Part shown: one piece after another, positions 8,652 through 17,279 of the stretch
Layout: each line of letters begins with the position of its first letter
Position numbering within the stretch: position 1 is the stretch's first letter
DNA from: CAXXOK01 sp963674895
GTDB lineage: Bacteria > Bacillota > Clostridia > Christensenellales > Aristaeellaceae
Reading direction: 5' to 3'
Assembly (NCBI GenBank): GCA_963674895.2
Contig: CAXXCY010000003.1
Span: 124,001 to 188,000, forward strand
Length of the DNA: 64,000 nt
Notes under the pieces: generated by a model
The model's database searches: none
Told to the model about the DNA's origin: nothing
The model's input: only the letters and a program-made list of their open reading frames with translations
Program-made: the position numbers and the translations under genes

Positions 8652-8702
8652 AAATCGAAAAGGAGCACCGGCCGTCCGTCCTGAGACGACAGCCGATGCT
8701 CC
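8652..8702 (-). terminator. Terminator of the PDZ gene
   Basis: Read on the minus strand, arms 8688-8702 and 8662-8676 form a 15-bp stem in which two positions are G-U pairs (C-A mismatches on the plus strand), followed by CTTTTCGATTT. The wobble pairs show that the structure is meant for minus-strand RNA. Confidence 0.75.
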
Positions 8703-8742
8703 CGTTCGCTCCGCTTGCGCGGTTTTCGCGCAGCAGATGTTG

Positions 8743-9555
8743 TTACGGATTGGACATGCGGGTTACGTAGACGGTACCCTCGCGTTCATAAATCCAATCG
8801 ACCTTCTCCCCGCTCGCAACGCCGGCTATCGCGTATTCGACGGCGTAAACGTTTTCCGTCGGTTTGATGGCGTCGGTGAAGAGAATCAGATCTCCGACTT
8901 TCAGTCCGGCGTTGGCGGCCGCGGAGCCCGCCTCGACGCTGGTAATCCATTCGCCGCCCTGATTCATTCCGTAAAACCAGGCGTTGTAATCATCCAGGAG
9001 ATAGTAATGGTATCCCAGATTGAAATCGCCGATCTGCGAATACACGGCATCGGACGGCGCCAAATAGTAGTTGCGGTCCGCTACGCTTGTGGTTTCATAT
9101 CCCGGGAACAGCCATACCCATTGGCTTTCCGGTATCAGAATATACTCCCCGTTGGCATAGTGGTAATACCGGATCGCCACGCCGATTTCCGTGGCGTTTT
9201 CATATCCCGTAAACGTATCCTTGGTTTCGTACATCGCGCCGGATGCGATGATCTCCTCCGGCGTATAGTACCAGTTGCAAATCTCGTTCATATACCCTTC
9301 CAGCGTATCGGCATATTCGAATACCCGCATGCCGTCGGCATCCAAAAACGCGAGGGCAAGGCCGAACTCGTCGATACCCGCGTTGCCGGTGTTTTGGAAG
9401 GTCAGCTCAAGGATTGCGTTTCCCGAATCGTGCGTGAGGCTGATCTTTTGGATTGTCAGAGCGTCCGGGTCGGCTTGGGCGGAAACAACGGTGAGCATGG
9501 AACACAGGCCAACGACCAAACACAGGGCACAAACAGTTTTAAAAAAGCGTTTCAT
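8743..9555 (-). CDS. Secreted PDZ-domain protein
   Basis: A 270-residue exported protein. ATG at 9555 follows AAGGAGGA and yields a signal peptide (MKRFFKTV, hydrophobic core, VSAQA-DP). The middle part, beginning with a beta-rich stretch (LTFQNTGNAGIDEFGLA), resembles a small Ig-like or DUF-type extracellular domain. The last 80 residues form a PDZ-like module: GGEWITSVEAGSAAANAGL, then KVGDLILFTDAIKP, the usual carboxylate-loop and G-L-x-x-GD pattern. No protease domain is attached. It starts 60 bp after the NfrB-type glycosyltransferase, so it may act with that envelope enzyme. Function unknown. Confidence 0.6.
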   Translation of the reverse strand: MKRFFKTVCALCLVVGLCSMLTVVSAQADPDALTIQKISLTHDSGNAILELTFQNTGNAGIDEFGLALAFLDADGMRVFEYADTLEGYMNEICNWYYTPEEIIASGAMYETKDTFTGYENATEIGVAIRYYHYANGEYILIPESQWVWLFPGYETTSVADRNYYLAPSDAVYSQIGDFNLGYHYYLLDDYNAWFYGMNQGGEWITSVEAGSAAANAGLKVGDLILFTDAIKPTENVYAVEYAIAGVASGEKVDWIYEREGTVYVTRMSNP

Positions 9556-9597
9556 CGGCAAATCCTCCTTATTCAATTGCGGGTCCTTTTGATGATT

Positions 9598-9628
9598 TTG
9601 TATGGAATACATTTATTATACCATACAA
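9598..9628 (-). promoter_or_regulatory. Inverted repeat around a TATAAT ahead of the PDZ gene
   Basis: TTGTATGG and CCATACAA arms (9598-9605 and 9621-9628) flank a minus-strand TATAAT, overlapping the stop codon of the upstream gene. It may be an operator-controlled promoter or a weak hairpin; no convincing -35 is present. Confidence 0.3.
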
Positions 9629-11712
9629 GCGCCGGATTGTGCGACCGGATTATTTACCGCCTCCGCCGTTTGGGGAACGAGCCCCATATCGGCCAATACT
9701 TCGCCTTCCGATTTTCCGGTTTTATAGGTGTAGTTCCGGGCCAAAATCACCTGTTCGCAGTTGATTTTTCCGGCTTCATACAGGCAGGCCGCGGGCGTGG
9801 CGTAATCGGCTTCCGGCAGATCGTTGCTGAACATGATATCCAACCCGCGCAATATGGCCAGGCGAGTAAAATACACATACCGGATCTGTATGCCATAGGT
9901 ATCCTGAATGACCGACTGCGCGTCATCCGGGCTTTCATCGCAAAACGCGAATACAAACCCGCCTTCGCAGGGCATCAGCGGAAGCGCGTGGAGGCTGCGC
10001 AGCAGCAGCTCGTCAAAGCGTTCGGCGAACCGTTCCAGGCCATAGCGGTCCAAATGCCTTGCCGTTACGTGCTGCGTATGCTTGACCCTGGACAGCGCGT
10101 CCAGCAGCTCGTCTTCCCGGAGAAGGCCGTGCCTGACCAAATAAACGCCGATCTTCTCCCCGCTTTTTTCCGCCTTTTTCAGCGATTTGGCGAGCACCGC
10201 GGCGGTTACATACCCTCTCTCAAGCAGAATGTCCCCGATCGTGCGACGGTAACGCCGCAGGACTTCCCGGTCCAAAAACGCGTGATCCGTTTTAGCCCAC
10301 TTGATCTGCGTCGGGTTTGCGCCGCCGACGGACTGCTGCTTTTTCTTTTTTTTCTTGCCGCCGGAGTATTTTTGCCGAAAGGCCCTGAACGTGGAAACCA
10401 TGTTGATGATGTTGCCCCAGATCAGGCGCAGGGGGAAGAGCGGCGGGAACAGGCATGCGAAAAACACGCTGCGCATGCCGTATACGTTGTAGATCGCGAT
10501 TCCGCGGAAAAGCTGGCGTTCCAGCATCATCGCCGACACGGCCAGGCTGAGCCACCAGGACAGGCTGAAGAGGGGGAAGATCGGCTGCAGGGGAAGAAAC
10601 AGCGATACCAGAAAATAGATCAGCACGGGATAGCCGACGACAACCAGCAGGTTGCCTATTTTGGCTTTCAAATCCTTATACAGGGAATACCGGCCGACCA
10701 GGGAAATCCCCTTCGTCAGGAAGATATCCCGGAAGCGGACGGACTGCATGGTAATTCCCAGTATCCAGCGCGTTTTCTGCTTGACCGCCGTTTTGAAGGT
10801 GCTGGGAAACATGGAGCGCGTCGTCACATAGTCCCAGACGACCTTCCCCCTGTCGTTGACGCGCGGAATGCGCTCCAGCACATAGTAAAGCCGGATATTG
10901 TTCTCATACAGCGTCAGCGCCAGGCGGTAATCCTCCGTCAGGCTGTTGCTGGGCAGCACGTCCTCGTTGCCGAAATAGGACAGGGTCTTGCGGGAAAGCA
11001 CAAATCCCGTTCCGGCGGAGGGAACAAATGCACGGGTCATGGAACGGTTGACCATGGTCGTGTAGTGGTTTTCGGCGAATTCGTCGGCGTAGGTACCGGT
11101 TGTAATGCCTTTGAAGAAATTGGAAAAACGCGGCATCCGCAGCAGCGGAAACACGGGAAACTGCAGCGCCTCGTGGGTATCCAGAAGGTAGTTGGTCACC
11201 AAAAGTTCGTAAGGGTGTACCACGTCCTCGGAATCGTGAATGGTAAGCGACGCGAACTCCCAGCCGTGCTCCTTCTCAAACTGGCGGATTTCCCGTATGA
11301 CATAGTTGATGTTCTGCGCCTTGGACGTAGGCCCCGGAAGCGCATTGATGACGACGTGCACGTTGCTGTACCGTTCGGCCAATCCCTGCGCCACCTCAAG
11401 CGTCGCCAGGTCGTTTGGATAGATTCCCAGAAAAATGCGGTACATGGAGCGGGGATAGCTGGTGGACGCGATGAAGTTGTCGATGACGTCGCCCAGCACG
11501 TTTTCCTCGTGCCACGCCGCAATGGTGACGGCCAGAAGCTTCGGCGGCACGGTATCCAGCTTTTGAAAATCGAGGTTATGCTTCCGGTGAAACCGCCGCA
11601 CGACGGACGTGACGATATCCCATAGGAAATCGTCGACGCTCATCAACAGGTACATGATCACCAAGACCAAACCGATGACGTATAGTACCGCCGCATAACC
11701 TTCAAAAATCAT
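9616..11712 (-). CDS. NfrB-type membrane glycosyltransferase with C-terminal MshEN domain
   Basis: A 698-residue membrane enzyme. Residues about 5-27 are a transmembrane segment. The GT2 catalytic domain follows (AVTIAAWHEENV; acidic motifs DSEDVVHP and SLTEDYRL; QKTRWILG as the QxxRW motif). A group of transmembrane helices lies at about residues 350-440. The C-terminal part has two copies of the MshEN pattern (RTIGDILLERGYVTAAVLAK and EKIGVYLVRHGLLREDELLD), the module that binds c-di-GMP in GspE/MshE proteins and in E. coli NfrB. By analogy it would make a secreted polysaccharide under nucleotide-second-messenger control. No NfrA-like partner is visible; the next gene is a secreted PDZ protein. 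Some of the C-terminal 150 residues are unassigned. Confidence 0.75.
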   Translation of the reverse strand: MIFEGYAAVLYVIGLVLVIMYLLMSVDDFLWDIVTSVVRRFHRKHNLDFQKLDTVPPKLLAVTIAAWHEENVLGDVIDNFIASTSYPRSMYRIFLGIYPNDLATLEVAQGLAERYSNVHVVINALPGPTSKAQNINYVIREIRQFEKEHGWEFASLTIHDSEDVVHPYELLVTNYLLDTHEALQFPVFPLLRMPRFSNFFKGITTGTYADEFAENHYTTMVNRSMTRAFVPSAGTGFVLSRKTLSYFGNEDVLPSNSLTEDYRLALTLYENNIRLYYVLERIPRVNDRGKVVWDYVTTRSMFPSTFKTAVKQKTRWILGITMQSVRFRDIFLTKGISLVGRYSLYKDLKAKIGNLLVVVGYPVLIYFLVSLFLPLQPIFPLFSLSWWLSLAVSAMMLERQLFRGIAIYNVYGMRSVFFACLFPPLFPLRLIWGNIINMVSTFRAFRQKYSGGKKKKKKQQSVGGANPTQIKWAKTDHAFLDREVLRRYRRTIGDILLERGYVTAAVLAKSLKKAEKSGEKIGVYLVRHGLLREDELLDALSRVKHTQHVTARHLDRYGLERFAERFDELLLRSLHALPLMPCEGGFVFAFCDESPDDAQSVIQDTYGIQIRYVYFTRLAILRGLDIMFSNDLPEADYATPAACLYEAGKINCEQVILARNYTYKTGKSEGEVLADMGLVPQTAEAVNNPVAQSGACMV

Positions 11713-11862
11713 GAAACGTATTCTCCTTGCGATTCGGCGTCAGGTATCCGCAGAGACGGAACAAATTCCCCGGATGGTTAATTCGGACGGAGTTGGTCGT
11801 CACAGGTCCGTATTGCCGGGGGATGTTTTCAAGCCAGGCGAATCAATCTTCGAGCTACCTGA

Positions 11863-11892
11863 ATTATACCGGATGCCGCGATTTGCTGTCAA
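11863..11892 (-). promoter_or_regulatory. Consensus promoter of the NfrB-type gene
   Basis: On the minus strand TTGACA (11887-11892), an 18-bp spacer and TATAAT (11863-11868), leaving a leader of about 145 nt before the ATG at 11712. Confidence 0.7.
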
Positions 11893-11984
11893 CGATATCC
11901 GGTTATCGGCCATTGCTTCATTTTGCTGTATATAAAAAACTGCCGCTCAACGCGCAGCTTGCGTAGTAAACAGGATTTCAATCG

Positions 11985-12806
11985 TTATTCTATATTGGTT
12001 TTACTGAGTCTCAGATGGATGATCTTCACCATGTTGAACGCGTCGGAGACGGCCATCCGCAGCCTCGTGTCAAAGGCCATGTTGTACCTGTAGTCGACTA
12101 GGCTGTATAACTTTCTTTCCTCAATAACCTCTGTGTCGTCAGGCAGCTTCGCGGCAAACGCCCCGGCGTTATCGACATAGAAGTATACCCGGGCCTCCTG
12201 CTTGCCCATTCTTTTGATATACCGTCTCGCGACTTTCAGCCCGGCCGGGGAAAGTGTATCAAATACGATCTCCGCATTTGGGAAACCGGCGAGATGCCTG
12301 AGCAAATCAACAACCTGTTCTTCAAGGAAATAGAGAAACAGCCCGGAAGCGATGACCATCACAGGGGTTTGCGCAGCCTCCCTGACGGCGTCCATCCATT
12401 CGTAATCAAACATCGAATACGGCAGATAGCGGTCGCGTTCCGTTTCGGGAAAATACCCGTTCCGGAGCTCCAGAACCTCGGGCAGGTCAAGCTCGTACCA
12501 TATCGCTATGCCATTATCGTTGCGGTGGAAGATCGTTTCAAGTCCGCAGCCGAGATTGACGATCACGCCCGCGGGAAACCGGGACAGGAAGCCCTGAACG
12601 TCATGATCCATATTCTTGGACCTGACCGCGCTTGCAAGGGACGAGTATTCGGTTTGGCCGGGCATCTCCCTGATTCGGGAATCCAGTTTGTCGTATATCT
12701 GCAGCGGCGCCTCGTCATACAAAATATCCGGATGATACTTCGAAGCATAAATACGGCCAAGCAGGGGGACGTACAGGGTATCCGACACGGCCGATAATTC
12801 TGACAT
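11985..12806 (-). CDS. LCMT/TcmP-like SAM-dependent methyltransferase
   Basis: A 273-residue protein of the leucine-carboxyl-methyltransferase/TcmP group. The SAM-binding motif I is GVIVNLGCGLET, followed by the acidic motif YELDLPEVLELR and a motif VMVIASGLFLYF, all in family order. Family members O-methylate carboxyls or polyketide-like small molecules. AAGGAGG precedes the ATG. It is the last gene of the ABC-exporter operon, 25 bp after the frameshifted methyltransferase, so both methyltransferases probably modify a molecule that the exporter moves, or protect against it. The substrate is not known. Confidence 0.75.
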   Translation of the reverse strand: MSELSAVSDTLYVPLLGRIYASKYHPDILYDEAPLQIYDKLDSRIREMPGQTEYSSLASAVRSKNMDHDVQGFLSRFPAGVIVNLGCGLETIFHRNDNGIAIWYELDLPEVLELRNGYFPETERDRYLPYSMFDYEWMDAVREAAQTPVMVIASGLFLYFLEEQVVDLLRHLAGFPNAEIVFDTLSPAGLKVARRYIKRMGKQEARVYFYVDNAGAFAAKLPDDTEVIEERKLYSLVDYRYNMAFDTRLRMAVSDAFNMVKIIHLRLSKTNIE

Positions 12807-12831
12807 GCAGTTTCCTCCTTACCAATGAGTA

Positions 12832-13471
12832 TCAGCAACGGATTTGTTCAGGCGCCGCCATAGCCCTGCAGCAGCAATAGACGAAGGGAAACGGTGTGGG
12901 CAGCATTTCGGTGTCCTCAACGGTGAAACCGCTGTCTTGGAGAAAACGGATATAGCTGCAGCGCGTCCACCTGTGATAGGCGCGGAACCCCGTAACCGAT
13001 AAAAGACGGGACAGTACGGCCGCTTTTTTTGTTTCGGCGTGTACGAAGGTTGGAGCGATCAGCATGCCGTCCGGCTTCAGCACACGCTTGATTTCTTCCA
13101 GCGCCTTTTCGGGGCGCGGCATGATATGCAGCGTGTTGGAAACAATGACGATATCAAAGCTTTCAGCGTCATACGCAAGGGAATACGCGTCCTGAACGGA
13201 AAAACGCACGTTGGAAATGCCCATGAGCCTGGCTTTTTGTGCGTGCTTTTTGAATCATATCCCTTGAAAAATCCACCGCTTCCATGTGCCTCACGGTTGC
13301 GGCTAGTCCCAGCGCCGATATGCCCGTCCCGGTGGCGATTTCCAGCACTTGTGCATGAGGTTTAACCAATGTTCCGGTCTTTGCAACAATCCGCCGGTAA
13401 TTGATGCAAACGGACATGAAACTGGCTTCGTTCGGCGCGGAATTCACGGGATTCGTCAGACGTTCAGACAT
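12832..13471 (-). CDS. Class I SAM methyltransferase, interrupted by a frameshift
   Basis: Two overlapping pieces together make one methyltransferase of about 212 residues. The N-terminal piece (13471 down to about 13238) has motif I (VLEIATGTGISALGL) and the EAVDFSRDMIQKAR motif. The C-terminal piece continues with NVRFSVQDAYSLAYDAE, FDIVIVSNTLHIMPRPEKAL and VLKPDGMLI. The two frames meet at a run of five A (plus-strand T at 13234-13238); removing one base restores QKARTKARLMGIS. It starts inside the last codons of the upstream ABC gene (16-nt overlap), indicating translational coupling. Either a true recent pseudogene or a single-base sequence error; the rest of the coding sequence is intact, which favours the latter. 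Confidence 0.7.
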
Positions 13472-15189
13472 TGCGTTTTCACCATCGAGGCGAAGATTCC
13501 CTGCTTTTGGTTCAGCTCCGAGGGCGTTCCGGATTCCGCGATTTTGCCGTCCTTGACAACGACGATTTTATCCGCGCCGGAAACCGTCCGCATGCGGTGC
13601 GCGATCACCAGAACCGTCTTGTTTTCAATCAGCGTGCTGAGCGCGCGCTGGATTTTGCTCTCATTCTCCGCGTCCAGAGACGCCGTGGCCTCGTCCAGCA
13701 GTATAATCGGCGCGTCCTTAAGCATGGCTCTGGCGATGGATATGCGCTGCCGTTCGCCGCCGGACAGCCGTTCTCCGTTTTCGCCGATCAGCGTATCGTA
13801 GCCGTGGGGAAGCTTTGCGATAAAATCATCGCACTGCGCGAGGCGGGCCGCGCGGATAACCTCTTCATCCGCAGCGTCCTTTTTCCCGAGGCGTATATTT
13901 TCCATCACGCTTGCGTTAAACAGCGTGACGTCCTGAAAGACGATGGAGAAATTTTTAAGCAAAGTTTCCGGGTCGATCATGGAGATATCCTCTCCGCCCA
14001 GGGTAATGCTGCCTTTATCAATATCCCAGAAGCGTGCGGAAAGCTTCGCTACTGTGCTCTTGCCGCTGCCCGAGGGCCCGACCAGCGCGGTCACCTCGCC
14101 CTGTTTGGCCGTAAAGCTGACGTTTCGAAGGGTCTGTACGCCTTCCAGATAGGAAAAATCGACGTTGCGGAACTCAATGTCATAGTTTTTCGGACGAAAG
14201 GACGAAAAGCCTTCCTGCCGCGGCATGGCGTCCATCTCTTTCATACGCCTGATTCGTACGTTCAGATAGATGAGCAGCGCCAGGTTGTTCATCACCTCCA
14301 TGAGAGGGTTGTATATGCGTGCGCCGATCAGCAGAAAGACGATGTAGGTAAAGATACTCACGGAACCGGAGGCCAGGAGATATGCGCCGGCCAATACCAT
14401 GGTGGGGAGCCCAAGCTTGAGTATCATATACGAAACGTTTATTAATGCGCCAAGCAGCAGCTCGCCCCGGATCAGCTTCTTTTCGTAATGGTCCAGCTTT
14501 GCGTTCAGCACTGACGAATAATCGTCTTCCCGGTTGTAGGACTTGATTTCGTGGATCGAATCAAGCCCTTCCTGCATCGTGTCGGAGATATCCCGTTTCA
14601 AATGATAGACTTTGCTGTGTTCGTTGCTTTGAAACTTTCTGGAACAATAGAATACATAACCGGCGACGGGTACGACCCAAAAAATGGCGAGCGACAGCTG
14701 CCAGTTGTAAGCAAACAGCATCACGGCCATCAGCGTAACGGTGATCCCCGACGCGTAAATCTGCGGGACCGCGTGCGAGAAAAGCTGCTCAATCTGCGTG
14801 GCGTCCTCCATGATGGTGGAGCTGAGGTCCGCGATGTCTTTTTTACCGAAGAACGCGAGCGGGAGCTTTCTGAGCGTTTCCGCCAGGCTGATGCGCCGCA
14901 GAGCGCTTTCCTCGTATACTTTGGTGTAGGTCGCTTGGTATTGTATATACGCGAAGATAAACATCACCACGAACGCGGCGGCGGACAAAATCACATAATG
15001 GAGAATGCTGCCTTCCGGTAGGCCCGCGCCAGCGAGCAGCGCCTGCAGGTGGATATCCAGAAAGTGAAACGTAAGGATGACAGGGAGCATTAAGCTCAAG
15101 TCCATGATGGATGTCCAGATGATTGACTTGACTAGGTCTTTCGCGCCTTTTTTACTCATTGCATAGACGCGCTGAAAGAATTTAAGCAT
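13456..15189 (-). CDS. ABC exporter half-transporter, subunit 2
   Basis: A 577-residue membrane-ATPase fusion. ATG at 15189 follows AGAGGAGGG and overlaps the stop of the upstream ABC gene by 8 nt; the longer frame to 15333 only reads back through that gene. The type-I exporter transmembrane domain occupies about the first 320 residues. The nucleotide-binding domain has GPSGSGKST (Walker A), LSGGERQR (signature) and ILLDEATASLD (Walker B). With the upstream half-transporter it forms a likely heterodimer of the MsbA/YbtPQ/IrtAB kind. Such pairs export peptides, lipids or drugs, or import metallophores, so direction is not certain. Confidence 0.85.
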   Translation of the reverse strand: MLKFFQRVYAMSKKGAKDLVKSIIWTSIMDLSLMLPVILTFHFLDIHLQALLAGAGLPEGSILHYVILSAAAFVVMFIFAYIQYQATYTKVYEESALRRISLAETLRKLPLAFFGKKDIADLSSTIMEDATQIEQLFSHAVPQIYASGITVTLMAVMLFAYNWQLSLAIFWVVPVAGYVFYCSRKFQSNEHSKVYHLKRDISDTMQEGLDSIHEIKSYNREDDYSSVLNAKLDHYEKKLIRGELLLGALINVSYMILKLGLPTMVLAGAYLLASGSVSIFTYIVFLLIGARIYNPLMEVMNNLALLIYLNVRIRRMKEMDAMPRQEGFSSFRPKNYDIEFRNVDFSYLEGVQTLRNVSFTAKQGEVTALVGPSGSGKSTVAKLSARFWDIDKGSITLGGEDISMIDPETLLKNFSIVFQDVTLFNASVMENIRLGKKDAADEEVIRAARLAQCDDFIAKLPHGYDTLIGENGERLSGGERQRISIARAMLKDAPIILLDEATASLDAENESKIQRALSTLIENKTVLVIAHRMRTVSGADKIVVVKDGKIAESGTPSELNQKQGIFASMVKTQCLNV

Positions 15190-16990
15190 ATTGCATTCCC
15201 TCCTCTGAAGCGCTTTTGCCCGCGATTTCCCAAACGACGGATTGCTGGTATTCCTCCCACATCGCCTGATACTGGCCGCCCTTTGCCAGCAACTCGTCAT
15301 GCGTTCCGGCTTCGGCGATCTTTCCGCCTTCAATCACAAGGATACGGTCGGCGTCACGCACGCTGGTCAGGCGGTGCGCGATCATCAGCGTTGTTTTGCC
15401 GCGGCTTAATTCCTTGAGCGCCTTATGGATCAGGTGTTCGTTTTCCGGATCGGCGAACGCCGTCGCCTCATCCAGCAGCACGATGGGGGCGTCCTTCACA
15501 ATCGCGCGTGCGAGCACGATTCGCTGCTGTTCGCCGCCCGACAGGTAGGTCCCCTTTTTGCCGATTACCGTATCCAGGCCGTCCGGCAGGCCGTCGATAA
15601 TCTCCCGGGATTGTGAATACTCCACAGCGCTGTTGATTGTGTCCTCCGCTACGTTCTTTTTACCGAATACGATGTTCTCGCGCAGTGAATCCTTGAACAA
15701 TCTGGTGTTTTGGAACACGAAGGAGACGATGTTCATCATTTCATGCTTGGGAATGCTCCGTACGTTGACTCCTCCGATGAGAATCTCGCCTTCCGCCGCG
15801 TCCCAGAAGCGCGCCGCCAGCCGGGCAATGGTGGTTTTTCCACCGCCCGAGGCGCCGACCAGCGCCACGGTCTCGCCCTCGTGAAGCGTAAAGCTGACCC
15901 CGTCCACGGCGCGCTGATCGCTGCCGGGATAGGAAAACGAGACATTGCGGAATTCCAGGCTGTAATCCCGCAGAGCCGCTTTATTTTGACTGAAGCGCAT
16001 GTCCGGATACGCAAACAGGTTTTCCAGCCGGTCGATCGCCTGTTTTGCGATCATGGCATTTTGCCGGAAATACATCGAACGCATCAGCAGCAGCGTGAAA
16101 AGAGGTGATATCAGAAGGTAGAAAACAAAGTCCGCAAGCACGACGGGAAGCTGATCGCCTCTGCCGATCAGCAGGATGGCCGCAGGGATGAGAAAGAACG
16201 CGGCGGACTGCATCAGGACGATGTAAAGCGACATCGATTTCCGCCACAGGAGGGTATAGGCAAGGACCATTTCCTTATATTTGACAATGCTTGAGTAAAA
16301 CCGTTTAAACGAAAAGATACTCTGCCCGAAGGTCTTGACTACCGGTATGCCGCGGATGTATTCCACGGATTCGGCGCTCATCTCTTCCAGAGAATCAAAA
16401 TACCGTTTCTGGAACGATTTGCCCTGCGAGGTCATCATGAAACTCATGGTGAGAAATCCCAGAGCGATTGGGACAAGGGAAACCAAGCCCATTCGCCAGT
16501 CTACCAGGATGACCAGCGCGATGAGAATCACAGGGGATATAACGCTTCCGGCCATGTCCGGGAGCTGGTGAGCAAGGAATGTATGCGTCGTCCCCGCGCC
16601 GTCGTTGACAATTTTACGGAGCTTTCCGCTGGCGTGCTGATCGAAAAAACCAAGCGGCATGGAGATGATCTTGCGCATGCCTGCCTTCTGCATGCCGACT
16701 TCCACATGAAAGGCCGCCAGATGCGAACTCATCAACGCGCTGAAATACAGCACGATGCCGGCGAACGCGCATCCGAAGGCATACCAGGCGTATGTGCTGA
16801 TACGCCCAATATCGATCGTTTGCGGGGCTTGCAGGATATCGCGCGCGATATACCACATAAATACAAACGGCAGAATGTTTAAAACCGCGGAAAGCCCCGA
16901 CAGGAAAAGCGACAGCGGCAATAGGACCTTCTTTTTGCCCATATACGGCAGAAACCTTTTGATGATGGGCATTTCCTTCTCTTTTGGCAT
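15182..16990 (-). CDS. ABC exporter half-transporter, subunit 1
   Basis: A 602-residue half-transporter, first gene of a four-gene operon. GGAGGTCAGG precedes the ATG. Six-helix transmembrane region to about residue 330, then an ATPase domain with GASGGGKTT (Walker A), LSGGEQQR (signature) and VLLDEATAFAD (Walker B). Both ABC proteins keep all catalytic motifs, so neither site looks degenerate. The promoter region carries two copies of a palindrome, one directly after the -10 (see regulatory sites), so expression is probably repressed by a dimeric regulator, possibly metal-responsive. No regulator gene lies nearby. Confidence 0.85.
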   Translation of the reverse strand: MPKEKEMPIIKRFLPYMGKKKVLLPLSLFLSGLSAVLNILPFVFMWYIARDILQAPQTIDIGRISTYAWYAFGCAFAGIVLYFSALMSSHLAAFHVEVGMQKAGMRKIISMPLGFFDQHASGKLRKIVNDGAGTTHTFLAHQLPDMAGSVISPVILIALVILVDWRMGLVSLVPIALGFLTMSFMMTSQGKSFQKRYFDSLEEMSAESVEYIRGIPVVKTFGQSIFSFKRFYSSIVKYKEMVLAYTLLWRKSMSLYIVLMQSAAFFLIPAAILLIGRGDQLPVVLADFVFYLLISPLFTLLLMRSMYFRQNAMIAKQAIDRLENLFAYPDMRFSQNKAALRDYSLEFRNVSFSYPGSDQRAVDGVSFTLHEGETVALVGASGGGKTTIARLAARFWDAAEGEILIGGVNVRSIPKHEMMNIVSFVFQNTRLFKDSLRENIVFGKKNVAEDTINSAVEYSQSREIIDGLPDGLDTVIGKKGTYLSGGEQQRIVLARAIVKDAPIVLLDEATAFADPENEHLIHKALKELSRGKTTLMIAHRLTSVRDADRILVIEGGKIAEAGTHDELLAKGGQYQAMWEEYQQSVVWEIAGKSASEEGMQYA

Positions 16991-17064
16991 GGGACCTGAC
17001 CTCCTGTATTCATTAGCTTGTTTTACTCGGTGTATCGGCGATGGGACCGACGATACATAATCAT

Positions 17065-17082
17065 AGTTAGAGGAATCTAACT
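17065..17082 (-). promoter_or_regulatory. Operator palindrome, copy 2
   Basis: GTTAGA-GGAA-TCTAAC at 17066-17081, extended to 18 bp by flanking A and T. It lies in the 5-prime leader of the ABC operon, about 75 bp before the first ATG, and matches copy 1 in 15 of 16 positions. It could be a second binding site giving cooperative repression. Confidence 0.6.
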
Positions 17083-17169
17083 CATGGCGAAAAAAAGAAC
17101 CGTGTTCTGTTGCTCATAAAAGCGCGCTTCACTCCTTTGCCTATTCGCTGCCGGGTGAACCATATACTA

Positions 17170-17185
17170 GTTAGAGGAGTCTAAC
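17170..17185 (-). promoter_or_regulatory. Operator palindrome, copy 1
   Basis: GTTAGA-GGAG-TCTAAC lies 3 bp downstream of the minus-strand -10, covering the expected transcription start. This position is typical of a repressor site. GTTAG/CTAAC half-sites resemble those bound by DtxR/IdeR-type iron repressors, but the spacing differs, so the regulator is not identified. Confidence 0.65.
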
Positions 17186-17188
17186 CGC

Positions 17189-17217
17189 ATTGTATCACAG
17201 ATCGATTTGCTTTGCAA
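17189..17217 (-). promoter_or_regulatory. Promoter of the ABC-exporter/methyltransferase operon
   Basis: On the minus strand TTGCAA (17212-17217), a 17-bp spacer and TACAAT (17189-17194), followed at once by operator copy 1. Confidence 0.7.
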
Positions 17218-17279
17218 TACCGGATTTGCAGTTTTCGGAATGGAATGATGGAATAAAAAGATATCTTTAAACGGAGAGG

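Larger units (their letters stand above)
8388..8742. other. 355-bp intergenic region
   Basis: It contains the minus-strand promoter of paralogue 3 (8527-8556) and the terminator of the PDZ gene (8662-8702). No other gene was seen. Confidence 0.6.

Noticed and set aside
8737..11625. A 962-codon open frame on the plus strand, antisense to the PDZ and NfrB-type genes
   Set aside because: It covers two genes with clear motifs on the minus strand, has no domain signals, and its His/Gln/Arg-rich composition is what the reverse frame of GC-rich codons gives.
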